A stretch of 64,000 bases of DNA from Cytophagaceae bacterium ABcell3 (GTDB taxonomy: Bacteria > Bacteroidota > Bacteroidia > Cytophagales > Cytophagaceae): assembly GCA_030913385.1 (NCBI GenBank), contig CP133159.1:1696584-1760583 (forward strand), read 5' to 3'. How positions within the stretch are numbered: the first letter of the stretch is position 1; every line of letters starts with the position of its first letter. Shown here in pieces: positions 18,131-27,842 of the stretch. A program made the translations under genes and the position numbers. The notes beneath the pieces are model-generated. The model saw nothing but the letters and a program-made list of their open reading frames with translations. It had not been told where the DNA came from and made no database searches.

Positions 18131-18904
18131 TTACCACTTAAGCTTTTCTTTATTCAAAAATGCGGCGACCCCTCTTTTACACTCTTCGGAACTCCTAGCC
18201 ATTGCATTTTGCTCAGAGGCATAGTTCATAGCTGTTTTTACGTCCATAGATTGTATGGCGGCAATCAAATGTTTGGTTATTTCCATAGATTGACCTGAAT
18301 TTTGGGTGCATAAAGTATCTGCAAAATTCTTTACATAATCATCGAGTTTGTCTTCTTCTACCACTTTGTTGAGAATTCCATAGTTAAGGGCTTCTTCTGC
18401 ATCAATGATTCGACCAGAAATCAATAGGTCTTTGGCTTTTTGCTCTCCTGCTTTTTTTAAGAGGAAATAGCTGACAATGGCTGGTACAAATCCAATCCGA
18501 ACCTCTGTATAGCCAAAGTTAGCTTCAGGGGCGGCAAAGGCGAAGTCGCACACGGTTACCAGACCACAGCCTCCAGCAATAGCATGGCCGTTAACTTGTG
18601 CTATAACCGGCTTGTTTAAAAAATAAATTAGTTCGAACAGTTCGGTAAGGTGTTTGGAGTCATTAAGATTATCTTCAAAGGAAAAGCTTTGTAACTGCTG
18701 TAGGTACTCTAAATCGGCACCTGCGCAAAAAGCATCTCCACTACCTTTTAAAATAACCACTTTAATATCTTTGTCTTCATTGACTTGCCTCAATATATCT
18801 TTTAAAACCTTTATAGTTTCATGGTTAAGGGCATTCCTTTTCTCAGGTCTGTTGAGGGTCAGATAAGCCAATCGGTCTACTTTTTCATATATTACAGGTT
18901 GCAT
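18131..18904 (-). CDS. Enoyl-CoA hydratase/isomerase family protein
   Basis: 257 residues with the crotonase fold. RPEKRNALN near residue 19, the first oxyanion-hole element FCAGADLEYL (about 58-67) and the second NGHAIAGGCGL (about 104-114) are clear. The catalytic position corresponding to the first hydratase Glu reads EANFGYTEVRIGFVPA, with E present in the usual TEVRIGF motif. It probably hydrates an enoyl- or methylglutaconyl-CoA intermediate in fatty or branched-chain amino acid breakdown. It lies 42 bp downstream of comEC on the same strand. The substrate is uncertain. Confidence 0.85.
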   Translation of the reverse strand: MQPVIYEKVDRLAYLTLNRPEKRNALNHETIKVLKDILRQVNEDKDIKVVILKGSGDAFCAGADLEYLQQLQSFSFEDNLNDSKHLTELFELIYFLNKPVIAQVNGHAIAGGCGLVTVCDFAFAAPEANFGYTEVRIGFVPAIVSYFLLKKAGEQKAKDLLISGRIIDAEEALNYGILNKVVEEDKLDDYVKNFADTLCTQNSGQSMEITKHLIAAIQSMDVKTAMNYASEQNAMARSSEECKRGVAAFLNKEKLKW

Positions 18905-18946
18905 ATGCTTTCTTTTTTGAGATTAATCAGCTACAATAATAAGAAC

Positions 18947-20953
18947 TTATTGGAAATATTCTATATACGCTCCTTTTGAAGACGTGTTATAAAATTTATT
19001 GTTGCCAGCTTCTGGCTTTCTTCCATTGCTAATTATTTTTACATCAGTATTTTCTAAAATTTTTCCGGGAAGTGATTTTGGTCTGTTACCGATGATATAA
19101 GTTCTCCCCTTCCAAGCTAGGAATACATTGTTGCCATCAGGGTGTAAAGCAATGTTTTGTAAGGTTAGGGCTTCTTCTATGGAATACAACGTATATTGAC
19201 GGTTATTTCGTATTAAGAAATTGTTTGCAAGATCTTTTATATAGTCCTTATTAGGGTGGTTGGTAATAGCTATACTTTTGCTCCCATTGATAAGTGCGAA
19301 TGAATAATAACCTGGTGTATCCCAGACTATAATTCCCTTTTGCTGTGCATTTATATAATGGCTAATTCCTCTAAATGAAATTAAGGCAGCGCATAATATA
19401 GCTGCATATTTTATGAAAATAAACTTCTTGTTATACACAAAGAAGCATGTGGTGATCAAGAAACCCAATCCTAAAAAAGCTTCTGTTGGCGTAAGGTATA
19501 TATTGCTTAGTAAAGATCCCGGAAGTTTCTCGATATTTTCTATTATAAAGTTTAGGCAGATAATTAAGTATTCGAGGCCATCGTAGAAAAAGGAGGAGAG
19601 CTGCCAAAATAATGATACGACCAGTATTAGAAAGCCTATAAAAACAGTGACAAAAACTGGAAGCGTGATTAACAGATTGGTCAACAGGAAGTATACTGGA
19701 AACTGATTAAAGTAGAATAGGCAAGGGACTAATGTGCCTGTTTGGGCTGCTAAAGATACTGAGATTGTTTCCCAGCTTTTGTTGACCAGCCAAAAACGCG
19801 ATGTGAAGGCGTTAAATAGTAAGGGGTGTAATGTGACTATCGCTGTAACCGCAGCGTATGAAAGTTGAAAGCCAATGTGCAGTAGGTTTAACGGGTTAAT
19901 TATTAAAAGCACAAAGGCAGACATGCCTATATTGTTAAGTACACTACTGCTCCTAAAGAAGGTAATGCCTAGTTGCAGAAAAGACAGCATCGTTACTGCT
20001 CTGAGTACAGAGGGAGAAAGGCCTGTAATGAATGCATAAGTCCACAGTAAACCTATAACAATAAGTGCTTTTAAAGATTTTCCTAATGGCGTTTCCGGCA
20101 AACCAGAAAGTAAAAAACTTATACAAAGCATGATAATACCAACATGCAGACCTGAAACGGCTAAAATATGCATAGCCCCTGCGGAAGCATAAGCGTTTCT
20201 GAGTTCCGAAGGGAGCAATGATTTATCGCCCAATAGTAAGGCTGAGGCGACACTGTAATTTTTAGGGTCTTTAAATTTTGTTTGTAAAGTATTTAAGAGG
20301 TGTTTTCTGAGTTTATAAGATAAATCATATAAGTTTTTGTCCTCATCATATCCCCAGTTTTTTATGGTTTTAGGAAATACATAATGCTGTTGATAAATAT
20401 TTTTGGTCCATAAGTATTTTCTGTAGTCAAATGTTCCTGGATTGCTAGGAGGGGGAACTTGCTCAGGAGAGCCTTTTATTAACACCAATGCATTTTTTCT
20501 CAATTTTTCGGATGTGTTATTTTTGAATACATAAAGAATGATTTTTCCTCTTGTTTGCAAAATGGTGTCATCGTTTAATATGGATCTTGCTTCTGCTATA
20601 TATTTATAAAATTTGCCACTTTCTCCTTCTTGAGATATGATTTTTGCAGTATAGCCATTGATGTTTTGTTGATGGATGATATGGCTTGGGTGGTTTTGAT
20701 GGTCAGAAAACCAGGCAATACAAGCTCCTGTGCTAAAGATAATAACAGCAATAGCAGACCCTACTAATATCTGGGTCGTATTTAGGTGCATGGAATTTTT
20801 CCAATTGAATCTAATAAGGACGAAAACTATAAAAGAGAGCAGCAGACAGGCAAGTGGAACTGTTATTCCAATGTCTATCGTCAGGCCGACGATAATGCCC
20901 GGAATAAAAAATAAAAGGTATCTTAAAAATGGGTATGAAGTCCAAAGATTCAT
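18947..20953 (-). CDS. comEC: ComEC/Rec2-family DNA-uptake channel protein
   Basis: 668 residues. Two N-terminal TM helices, then a soluble OB-like DUF4131 region with GTFDYRKYLW (about 170), then the Competence core with ALLLGDKSLLP, AYASAGAMHILAVSGLHVGI and LSPSVLRAVTML in a polytopic block of about 8-10 helices. SGLHVGI is the hallmark of the family. The C-terminal soluble part (IIVWDTPGYYSFALINGSKS) is short and lacks a full metallo-beta-lactamase domain, as in other Bacteroidota. It moves single-stranded DNA across the inner membrane during transformation. It is a single gene, not with other com genes. Confidence 0.9.
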   Translation of the reverse strand: MNLWTSYPFLRYLLFFIPGIIVGLTIDIGITVPLACLLLSFIVFVLIRFNWKNSMHLNTTQILVGSAIAVIIFSTGACIAWFSDHQNHPSHIIHQQNINGYTAKIISQEGESGKFYKYIAEARSILNDDTILQTRGKIILYVFKNNTSEKLRKNALVLIKGSPEQVPPPSNPGTFDYRKYLWTKNIYQQHYVFPKTIKNWGYDEDKNLYDLSYKLRKHLLNTLQTKFKDPKNYSVASALLLGDKSLLPSELRNAYASAGAMHILAVSGLHVGIIMLCISFLLSGLPETPLGKSLKALIVIGLLWTYAFITGLSPSVLRAVTMLSFLQLGITFFRSSSVLNNIGMSAFVLLIINPLNLLHIGFQLSYAAVTAIVTLHPLLFNAFTSRFWLVNKSWETISVSLAAQTGTLVPCLFYFNQFPVYFLLTNLLITLPVFVTVFIGFLILVVSLFWQLSSFFYDGLEYLIICLNFIIENIEKLPGSLLSNIYLTPTEAFLGLGFLITTCFFVYNKKFIFIKYAAILCAALISFRGISHYINAQQKGIIVWDTPGYYSFALINGSKSIAITNHPNKDYIKDLANNFLIRNNRQYTLYSIEEALTLQNIALHPDGNNVFLAWKGRTYIIGNRPKSLPGKILENTDVKIISNGRKPEAGNNKFYNTSSKGAYIEYFQ

Positions 20954-21004
20954 TGTTCATAAATCTGAAAATGAATCTATTAAAGAGAAGTGTTAAAGTC
21001 AAGT

Positions 21005-22831
21005 TTATTTGTTGATAACCACCTTCTTTTGTACGGTATCTCCCTGGGAGCTGTTGATTCGGAAGATATAAACTCCTTGACTGAGTGAATAGGTGTCTAT
21101 TTGTTTTACAAAGCTGTTTTGGTTTTTGTCAGTCCATTCATTGATTTTTTGTCCCATTACATTAAATACTTCGAAACTGATGTCTTGGTTTCCTTCAAAA
21201 AGTACCTCGGCAAACAGTAGGTCGCTTGTTGGGTTAGGGTACATTTTTACAGTCAAAAATGGTGTGGTCTGGTAAATATTAAGGTTGTCAATATATACCC
21301 TATTAGCTCCAGCAGACCTGTTCTCAAACCTAAATTGTAGGATGCGCCTATTCATTAATTCGTTTAGGGGAATCCGTATTTTTTGCCATTCATTTTGTTG
21401 TGGGACAAACTCGGTGGTAGTTCTTTCAGTGGTTGTCAATTGGTCTCCGTAGAAAGTTTTAATAGGAAACCAATTGAAGCAGTTGGGACTATAAGATAAA
21501 ACCAGTGTGTCTGTTTCGCCAGCAGGGTTGCCGGCATAAGCTAAGTCAAAGTCCATGACTGGGTTGGTCACTCCCTCAAAGTTTAAAAAAGGAGCTTTTA
21601 GAAAATGCACACTTCCAACGGTTTCTGCTGTATTGTCTATGCTTATAGAGCCATTGGAAAGCTCGTAGGCACCTTGGACTACTTGCTCCCATTCGGTATT
21701 TGAAGGGCCGGAATGATGGACTGTACGCCATCCTTCTTCAAAGAAAGTATCATCATCAAACCCCGTTGCATAAGGAGCTGGTAGTGTCGCATCGTCACCG
21801 CAACAGCCAATTGAATAGCGTAAAGACGCTCTTCGAGGACTTGTGCTTAACACCGTTCGCATTCTTTCGGTTTGCCCTTTGGTGAACAGGTTCATGCACT
21901 CATCGTCGGTATAGTCCAGGTAATTTTCGGTCATATCTTGGGTTTCAACCCCTGTGCGCTCACAATCAGAAAAACTTGGACAATCGTAATTGGCATCTTC
22001 ATGTCGAGGAGTATCTTCTACATAATCGTTCCCACATCTTTCATCGCCCCAGATATGCCTCAATCCCAGCCAATGCCCGACCTCGTGTGTAGTGGTTCGC
22101 CCCATGTCATAAGGAGCGCGTCCTCCTCTTCCAAAGTTCGGCCAATTGATAAACACGCCATCGGTAGCTGCTCCTTCGTCTATAGAGCCTAATCCTGGAA
22201 GTCCCGATCCATGAGGGAATTGTGCAAAACCTAAAATGTCCCCTGTCAGCCTGGTTACCCAGATATTGAGGTATTGACTACTGGGCCAATAAGACAATGA
22301 AGATAAAAGTTCGGTGTCGTTAAATGAATAGGAGCGTCTTTGGTTAAATACCCTTACAATCCCATTGGTAGGACGGTTTTGAGGGTCTCTGGTGGCAAGG
22401 CAAAATTGAATGCGAGTGTCTGCGCCCACAGGATGTTCGTTATAGCCTGGTGTATTGGGAATACGCCGAAAGTCCTCATTGAGTACTTCTATCTGGCTTA
22501 GTATCTGCTCGTCGGATATGTTTCCATTATTGTCTCCTCCAATAACATTGTCTGGGTTGTTGTGGATTACGTGAACAACAACAGGGATGGTCAATATATT
22601 GTCATCGGTATCACTTTCTGGCTGCGTTCTTGGCCTTTGCTTTCTTTCAATACTTTTTTTCTGAATAATATCTTCAAGTGCTTCGGCCTGTTTCTTTAAA
22701 TGAGGGTGTTTTTGATAGAGGTGTTGTTGATATTCGGTGGTATGGCATCTTTTAGATCGGTTCTGTGCGTTGACAGAACCGATCCCAAGGACTATAAAAA
22801 AAAATATGGTGAATACTTTATAGTTCATCAT
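21005..22831 (-). CDS. Secreted M43 (pappalysin/cytophagalysin) metalloprotease with T9SS sorting domain
   Basis: 608 residues. A signal peptide (FFFIVLGIGSVNAQ) leads a propeptide, then the metzincin zinc motif HEVGHWLGLRH at 249-259. The Met-turn lies in the region DECMNLFTKGQTERM. A jelly-roll or MAM-like region follows (about 350-525, YIDNLNIYQ), and the C-terminal 80 residues (VKMYPNPTSDLLFAEV to VYIFRINS) form a type A Por/T9SS sorting domain. It should be exported by Sec, then secreted or anchored by the type IX system and processed. ATG 22831 overlaps the PhoH stop (ATGA), so the two genes may be co-transcribed. Confidence 0.9.
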   Translation of the reverse strand: MMNYKVFTIFFFIVLGIGSVNAQNRSKRCHTTEYQQHLYQKHPHLKKQAEALEDIIQKKSIERKQRPRTQPESDTDDNILTIPVVVHVIHNNPDNVIGGDNNGNISDEQILSQIEVLNEDFRRIPNTPGYNEHPVGADTRIQFCLATRDPQNRPTNGIVRVFNQRRSYSFNDTELLSSLSYWPSSQYLNIWVTRLTGDILGFAQFPHGSGLPGLGSIDEGAATDGVFINWPNFGRGGRAPYDMGRTTTHEVGHWLGLRHIWGDERCGNDYVEDTPRHEDANYDCPSFSDCERTGVETQDMTENYLDYTDDECMNLFTKGQTERMRTVLSTSPRRASLRYSIGCCGDDATLPAPYATGFDDDTFFEEGWRTVHHSGPSNTEWEQVVQGAYELSNGSISIDNTAETVGSVHFLKAPFLNFEGVTNPVMDFDLAYAGNPAGETDTLVLSYSPNCFNWFPIKTFYGDQLTTTERTTTEFVPQQNEWQKIRIPLNELMNRRILQFRFENRSAGANRVYIDNLNIYQTTPFLTVKMYPNPTSDLLFAEVLFEGNQDISFEVFNVMGQKINEWTDKNQNSFVKQIDTYSLSQGVYIFRINSSQGDTVQKKVVINK

Positions 22832-23769
22832 TTTATTGCTTTGTCATAAGCATTGATGATTTTGCCTATTAATTTATGCCGCATGACATCTTTGTCGCTA
22901 AGCTCTACAAAAGCTATGCCGGGAATATTTTTTAATATATCTACCGCTTCCACAAGTCCAGACTTTTGCTTGCCTGGTAAGTCTATCTGCGAGCGGTCTC
23001 CGGTGACGATCATTTTTGATTTAGGCCCCATTCTGGTCAAAAACATTTTCATTTGCATATTTGTCGTGTTCTGTGCTTCATCAAGTAAGATGAAGGCGTT
23101 ATGCAATGTCCTGCCCCTCATATAGGCCAATGGTGCAATTTCTATGATCCTGTTTTCATAATAATACTTAAGCTTTTCTGCAGGGATCATATCGTCTAAA
23201 GCATCATAAATTGGCCTTAGATATGGGTCGATTTTTTCTTTGAGATCGCCCGGTAAAAAACCTAAAGACTCTCCCGCCTCTACAGCAGGCCTGGTAATAA
23301 CGATCTTCTTGATCTCTTTATTTTTTAAAGCCCTTACTGCCAATGCTACAGAAATGTATGTCTTGCCTGTACCGGCAGGACCTATAGCAAAAATCAGGTC
23401 ATTTTTCTTGGCAGACATGACTATCTTCTTCTGATTTTCGCTTTTGGGCTTTACTACCAAGCCTTTGTTGCCGAAGATAATGATTTCATCTTCGTCTAGG
23501 TCGGTAAGGTCTGCGGCCTCTTGTTGTATGTATGAAGCTATGTGCTCTTCTGAAATTTTGCCATATCTGTGGAAGTGTTCCAGCAATAGTTCGAATATCC
23601 CCTCAATCTTTTTGACTTCCAGTGGATTTCCTATGAGCTTAATTTCATTGCCTCGGGCAACAATTCTTGCCCTGGGGAAGGCCGAGGCTACTTCCCTGAT
23701 ATTTTTATTTTCAACACCTAAAAAGTCTATTAAAGAAATGTTGTCAAGTGTTATTGTTGTCTCTGTCAA
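22828..23769 (-). CDS. PhoH-family ATPase (PhoH/PhoL-like)
   Basis: 314 residues from TTG 23769. The Walker A motif is AIGPAGTGKTYI and Walker B is ILLDEAQNTT, with the RNA-helicase-like ITRPAVEAGE and the downstream VTGDRSQIDLP, all diagnostic for the PhoH family linked to RNA metabolism and phosphate stress. A longer frame begins at TTG 23850 but would leave only 3 bp to the divergent SAM hydrolase; TTG 23769 gives an 84-bp promoter region and fits the usual N-terminus (TETTITLDNISL). The start remains uncertain. The stop overlaps the protease start. Confidence 0.88.
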   Translation of the reverse strand: MTETTITLDNISLIDFLGVENKNIREVASAFPRARIVARGNEIKLIGNPLEVKKIEGIFELLLEHFHRYGKISEEHIASYIQQEAADLTDLDEDEIIIFGNKGLVVKPKSENQKKIVMSAKKNDLIFAIGPAGTGKTYISVALAVRALKNKEIKKIVITRPAVEAGESLGFLPGDLKEKIDPYLRPIYDALDDMIPAEKLKYYYENRIIEIAPLAYMRGRTLHNAFILLDEAQNTTNMQMKMFLTRMGPKSKMIVTGDRSQIDLPGKQKSGLVEAVDILKNIPGIAFVELSDKDVMRHKLIGKIINAYDKAIK

Positions 23770-23853
23770 TCTTGCTAAATTTAAAGAAATTTTACTGCGA
23801 AAATTATTTAATTTTGTTGAATAACAAAAGTAAACCTGCTTTAATTTCAAATT

Positions 23854-24627
23854 ATGGCTTTAATTACCCTAACAACCGATTTTGGATATCAGGATCACTA
23901 CATAGCTGCACTCAAAGCGCGCTTGTTAGGGACTCATGTTATAGATATTTCTCATGATATTTCTCCCTTTAACATTTCGCATGCCTCCTATGTTTTAAAA
24001 AATGTTTTTCGCGACTTTCCCGAAGGATCCATTCATTTAGTCTCAGTAAATGAGTCTACTGCGGTGTTTGATCCTTGCATTGGGATTAAATTGGAGGGGC
24101 ATGTTTTTTTAGGGGTAGATAATGGTTTTTTTTCATTGATTAGCGCCCTGGAGCCCGAAGAGGCTGTTTTTTTAGAGGGTAACGAACAATCTTCCAATCA
24201 TGTTTTCTATGCTAAGTCTATATTGGCACCTGCCGCACTTCGCTTGTCTGGGGGAGCTTCTTTACAGGAGCTAGGTGTGCCTGCCGAGCAGCTTAAAAAG
24301 CGTTTGAATATGCAGGTGAAAACTGCCAAGAACTTGATTTCTGGTAATATAGTGCATATCGACAGGTATGGGAATTTGATAACGGATATTGAAAAGAAGG
24401 TTTTTGATACTATTTGCGATGGGAGGGACTTTGTGATTAAGCTTGGTAGAGAAACCACAAATGTTATACATTCTTCCTACAACACCCGTGAATTTGGAGA
24501 TTACTTGGCATTGTTTAACAGTAATGGTTTTTTGGAAATTGCTTTGAGCAATGGCCATGCCTCCGACTTGTTAGGGGTGAAAAGGAACTACCGGGTTATG
24601 ATTCAGTTTTCGCCTCAGCGAGAATAA
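23854..24627 (+). CDS. SAM hydrolase / SAM hydroxide adenosyltransferase (DUF62 family)
   Basis: 257 residues. It opens ITLTTDFGYQDHYIAALKA and contains IDISHDISPFNISHASYVL, HLVSVNE and GVDNGFFSL, the conserved ligand sites of the DUF62/SAM_adeno_trans family. The C-terminal domain holds IVHIDRYGNLITDI. Family members convert SAM to adenosine and methionine; some relatives are halogenases such as fluorinase. Halogenation is not predicted, because hydrolases are far commoner. It is divergent from the phoH-like gene and lies just upstream of tRNA-Leu. Confidence 0.9.
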   Translation: MALITLTTDFGYQDHYIAALKARLLGTHVIDISHDISPFNISHASYVLKNVFRDFPEGSIHLVSVNESTAVFDPCIGIKLEGHVFLGVDNGFFSLISALEPEEAVFLEGNEQSSNHVFYAKSILAPAALRLSGGASLQELGVPAEQLKKRLNMQVKTAKNLISGNIVHIDRYGNLITDIEKKVFDTICDGRDFVIKLGRETTNVIHSSYNTREFGDYLALFNSNGFLEIALSNGHASDLLGVKRNYRVMIQFSPQRE

Positions 24628-24674
24628 GTTATAAAAAGTTTGGCGGAAATGTTGTTAATTACACATGTTTTAGA

Positions 24675-24682
24675 TACTTTTG
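24675..24682 (+). promoter_or_regulatory. Candidate -7 box of tRNA-Leu
   Basis: TACTTTTG matches the Bacteroidota -7 consensus TAnnTTTG and ends 15 bp before the tRNA 5' end. No good TTTG -33 box lies exactly 19-21 bp upstream, so the call is moderate. Confidence 0.45.
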
Positions 24683-24697
24683 TCGCCTGTAATAAAT

Positions 24698-24781
24698 GCC
24701 CAGATGGCGGAATTGGTAGACGCGTTGGTCTCAAACACCAATGGCTGCAAGGCCGTGCCGGTTCGACTCCGGCTCTGGGTA
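24698..24781 (+). tRNA. tRNA-Leu (anticodon CAA)
   Basis: 84 nt with acceptor arms GCCCAGA / TCTGGGT and discriminator A, D-loop AATTGGTAGACGC, anticodon stem TTGGT/ACCAA with CAA at 24732-24734, a class II variable arm and T-loop GTTCGACTC. No CCA is encoded. It reads UUG codons. The long variable arm and the G-rich D loop are as expected for tRNA-Leu. Confidence 0.97.
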
Positions 24782-24786
24782 CATTT

Positions 24787-24819
24787 AAGCAAGTTCTTTA
24801 ATTAGAGCTTGCTTTTTTT
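24787..24819 (+). terminator. Terminator after tRNA-Leu
   Basis: The arms AAGCAAGTTC and GAGCTTGCTT pair with a single G.T wobble around a short A/T loop and are followed by a T tract. It lies 6 bp after the tRNA. Confidence 0.8.
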
Positions 24820-24996
24820 ATTTGTTATGTTTTTTGTTTACGCCCTTCAAAGTTTACCCTTTTAGGAATCTTTGCCATTGGTAGCTTGTCTATATGTAGT
24901 GTTTCTGCCATGGCTGTGAAGGAATAACATACTTCTTTTGCGCAGCTTTAAAAGTAGTTGTAGTATTGCACTCTTATTTAACTAAAACATTTAGAA

Positions 24997-25419
24997 ATGA
25001 CTGATAAAGGCAAGTTGTTGACCATCAATCATGCTGCGGTTATAGTGTTAACAGTGGTCTATCAGGTAATTATGATGGCTTGGTTTATGCTCTTTGCTGA
25101 AGTGTGGATGGAGCTTCAAGGGTTTTCTGAAGAGGATTTGGCTGATGCCTCTGCGCTTCCTTATGTAATTGCTTTTGTGTCAGCTTTAATTATGAATTAT
25201 GTGCTTGCATGGTCATTCATTAGAATGGGTGTGAAATCAGGAGTAGATGGATTGAAAACGGGTTTTATCTTGGGCTTTGGTCTTGTTGCCCTTCAATTGG
25301 TTACGCAATATTCCTTTAGCCTCAAGCCCTTTGCTTTGGCGCTTATTGACGCAGGAGGGTTATTGTTGGTGTTCTTGGTCTCAGGGTATGTTTTGGGAAG
25401 TTGGAAGAAGTTTAGATAA
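24997..25419 (+). CDS. Four-TM membrane protein, DUF1761-like
   Basis: 140 residues with four hydrophobic helices (about 11-32, 52-77, 85-106, 113-133). The pattern with a conserved polar FSEEDLADASALPY loop between helices 1 and 2, then an ALIMNYVLAWSF helix, resembles DUF1761 proteins, which are small integral membrane proteins of unknown function. A 215-bp gap containing the tRNA terminator precedes it. Family membership is from memory of the pattern; no function is known. Confidence 0.65.
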   Translation: MTDKGKLLTINHAAVIVLTVVYQVIMMAWFMLFAEVWMELQGFSEEDLADASALPYVIAFVSALIMNYVLAWSFIRMGVKSGVDGLKTGFILGFGLVALQLVTQYSFSLKPFALALIDAGGLLLVFLVSGYVLGSWKKFR

Positions 25420-25530
25420 ACCTTAGATGTTTTATATACATTGTAGTGATCAATTTGTAGGCAGATATTTGTTGCCTTTCCTTTAAGGGAATTTAATGGT
25501 TTTGACTATTGTTTTTCTAATTGCTTCTCC

Positions 25531-26355
25531 ATGGACATTCAGTTTTACAACAAGCTTGGGAAGGAAAGCCTTTTTAAGATTAGCTGCTTTAAGACAAAAA
25601 TTAAGCGGACCAAACCTCATAAGCATGAGGGTTATAATGAGATAATCCTGATTAGTAAGGGCAAGGGTGTACATCATGTGGATACTGAGATGTATGAAAT
25701 AAACCCGCCTCAGGCGTACCTGTTGAGAAATGGCCAAGTGCACTGTTGGGAATTTACCGAAATTCCGGAGGGGTATGTGCTGATGTTTAAAGAAGAATTT
25801 CTTTTGCAATATGCTTCTGTCGCACGTCTTTTGGAAGGTTTTGAGGAGAGGAACCTTTATGAGCTTCGTCCGGAAGAGCATCAGGATATAAGGAAGTTAA
25901 TGGATAGTATTTTTGAAGAAGCAGGTAATCAGCAACTTTTTGGCAATGAAATTCTTGCCTCCTATCTTAATATACTCTTATTAAAGTTCAGAAGGTTTGA
26001 GCATTATAAAGGAAAGGAAAATGTGGTTTTTGAAAGAGAAATAGCCAGGTCTTTTCGGCAGATGCTTGAGGAAAACTTCTCTGAAATTCGTCAGGTGAAA
26101 AAATATGCAGAAATGCTCAACGTTACTCCTAAAAAGCTTAACAGCATTTGTCGGGAGGTTTTGGGGAAGCCTGCACTTGAGGTGGTTCATGGCAGAATCG
26201 ATTTAGAAGCTAAACGGTTGTTGCTTCACACAGATTTATCTGTTTCTGAAATTAGTTATAAGCTTAATTTTACCGATACCAGTCATTTCGTAAAGTTTTT
26301 TAAAAAAGTCAATGAAGTCTCCCCAGGCGACTACCGTCACTTACTGAGTCAGTAA
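25531..26355 (+). CDS. AraC-family transcriptional regulator
   Basis: 274 residues. An N-terminal cupin-like sensor (KPHKHEGYNEIILISKGKGVH, about 27-47) precedes a helical linker and a C-terminal AraC double HTH (about 170-272) with LNVTPKKLNSICREVLGKP and the second-helix signature LNFTDTSHFVKFFKKVNEVSPGDYR. It ends 89 bp upstream of the efflux operon on the same strand and probably controls it (inference from position). The effector is unknown. Confidence 0.88.
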   Translation: MDIQFYNKLGKESLFKISCFKTKIKRTKPHKHEGYNEIILISKGKGVHHVDTEMYEINPPQAYLLRNGQVHCWEFTEIPEGYVLMFKEEFLLQYASVARLLEGFEERNLYELRPEEHQDIRKLMDSIFEEAGNQQLFGNEILASYLNILLLKFRRFEHYKGKENVVFEREIARSFRQMLEENFSEIRQVKKYAEMLNVTPKKLNSICREVLGKPALEVVHGRIDLEAKRLLLHTDLSVSEISYKLNFTDTSHFVKFFKKVNEVSPGDYRHLLSQ

Positions 26356-26417
26356 GAAGCTTCCTTTTTTTACACCAGATCGGCCTTTTTTTACCACGTT
26401 AGGTTCTTTTTAATGTT

Positions 26418-26425
26418 TAATTTTG
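26418..26425 (+). promoter_or_regulatory. Candidate -7 box of the efflux operon
   Basis: TAATTTTG matches TAnnTTTG and lies 19 bp upstream of the TolC-like start in the 89-bp gap after the AraC gene. The -33 position has no clear TTTG, which is consistent with an activator-dependent promoter, but this is inference. Confidence 0.4.
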
Positions 26426-26444
26426 CAATTAAAAAAGTAACTGT

Positions 26445-27842
26445 ATGAACAGGGGATCACGCCTGCTTTTTTTATTTCTGTGTATTTTGCTGCCTACAAT
26501 GTCTTTGGGGCAGGAAACAAGTCTTGAGGAACTGCTTAGAATAAGTGAAGCCAGCTATCCGTCAATAGCTGCTAAAAAATATCAGACAGAGGCCAAAGGT
26601 GTTGCTGTAAAGGAACAGCGGACTGGTTTTTTTCCATCTCTTGATGCTGCCTATCAGGCTAATTATGCTACTGCCAACAACATAACCGGAATGTTTTACC
26701 CTGGATTGGTTATGCCTATAAGTGGACCTCCCTCTCCAGAGAACTCTTACAGCCCTGTCTGGGGAAGTGCCGCAAGCCTTTTAATGAATTGGCGTCCGTT
26801 TACTTTCGGGAGACGAAACGCAGGGGTGGCAGTTGCAAAATCTGACGAGGAGCTGGCAAGGGCCGATGAAGAGCTGACAATTTTTGAGCACAAGATCCGC
26901 TTTCTTGAGGCTTACATTGATTATTGCTTTGCTGCAGAGGTAGTTCGGGTGAAACAGGCAGAGCTTGACCGAACTAATTATAATCTTGAAGTAAGTAAGG
27001 AACTTACATTGACCGGATTGGCGCCGGGTGTGGATAGTGCTGTTTTTAAAACGGAATATGCCAAAGCTAAAATAGATTTACTTAATGCCAATCAGTTGCT
27101 AAAAGTAAAATTGATCCGGGTTCAGGAACTGTTAGGGACAGACAGTATAGCCTTGAAACCGCTTTCGGAGTTCGGAGGGCGCTTCCCGCATGCGAGCGCC
27201 CCTCAGGGGCAGGGTCTGCCACACCCAGTACTTAAAGTTCACCGGCAACAAATTGATTTACTTGAAAATAAGAAAAAAGAGCTGCGCAGGCAGCTGTATC
27301 CGGACTTTAATGTCTGGGGAATTACTTTTGCAAGGGGCTCTGGTATTCCATTTTCTGTGCCCGGAACAGAGCCGCCACCAATCAACCCTGCGGATGGACT
27401 TGTTTTTTCAAGATATAATTTCGGCTTAGGTTTTCAGTTGAGCATGCCTATACTGGCTTTCCCTGCTCATGGTTTCAGAGTAAAACAGCAGGAGCTTGAA
27501 ATAAAAAGCCGCCTTGCCAGACAAGAAGAGGCAGACCGGACCATACAGAAAGAGAAGGAAATTGCACTTGCCTCTCTGGAATCGGCTGTTGAAGCGGCTT
27601 CCTTAAGTCCTGTTTTTTTTGAATCCGCAGAGTATTCTTATGAGGCAATGAAAGCCAGGTATGATGCAGGGATGGTCAATCAGACAGATTTGCTTCAGGC
27701 CCAGTTTAATCTGGCAAAGGCAGAGGTTGATATGAAAGCCGCTTATGTTGAAGCCTGGAAGATGTTGCTCTATAAAGCTGCGGTTGAAGGAGACCTAGAT
27801 GTTTTTTTTAGCCAGATAAATAACAAGCATGGATTTAATTAA
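26445..27842 (+). CDS. TolC-family outer membrane efflux protein
   Basis: 465 residues with a signal peptide (LLFLFLCILLPTMSLGQ). It has the two-fold OEP repeat of long coiled helices: SLEELLRISEASYPSIAAKKY near residue 25 and, in the second half, MKARYDAGMVNQTDLLQAQF, the conserved turn of TolC proteins. It forms the outer-membrane duct of a tripartite pump. The stop overlaps the RND start by 14 bp. First gene of a four-gene operon. Confidence 0.88.
   Translation: MNRGSRLLFLFLCILLPTMSLGQETSLEELLRISEASYPSIAAKKYQTEAKGVAVKEQRTGFFPSLDAAYQANYATANNITGMFYPGLVMPISGPPSPENSYSPVWGSAASLLMNWRPFTFGRRNAGVAVAKSDEELARADEELTIFEHKIRFLEAYIDYCFAAEVVRVKQAELDRTNYNLEVSKELTLTGLAPGVDSAVFKTEYAKAKIDLLNANQLLKVKLIRVQELLGTDSIALKPLSEFGGRFPHASAPQGQGLPHPVLKVHRQQIDLLENKKKELRRQLYPDFNVWGITFARGSGIPFSVPGTEPPPINPADGLVFSRYNFGLGFQLSMPILAFPAHGFRVKQQELEIKSRLARQEEADRTIQKEKEIALASLESAVEAASLSPVFFESAEYSYEAMKARYDAGMVNQTDLLQAQFNLAKAEVDMKAAYVEAWKMLLYKAAVEGDLDVFFSQINNKHGFN

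Noticed and set aside
22828-23850. TTG 23850 as start of the PhoH-like protein
   Set aside because: It would leave only 3 bp to the divergent SAM hydrolase start and adds an aromatic leader not seen in the family; TTG 23769 is preferred.
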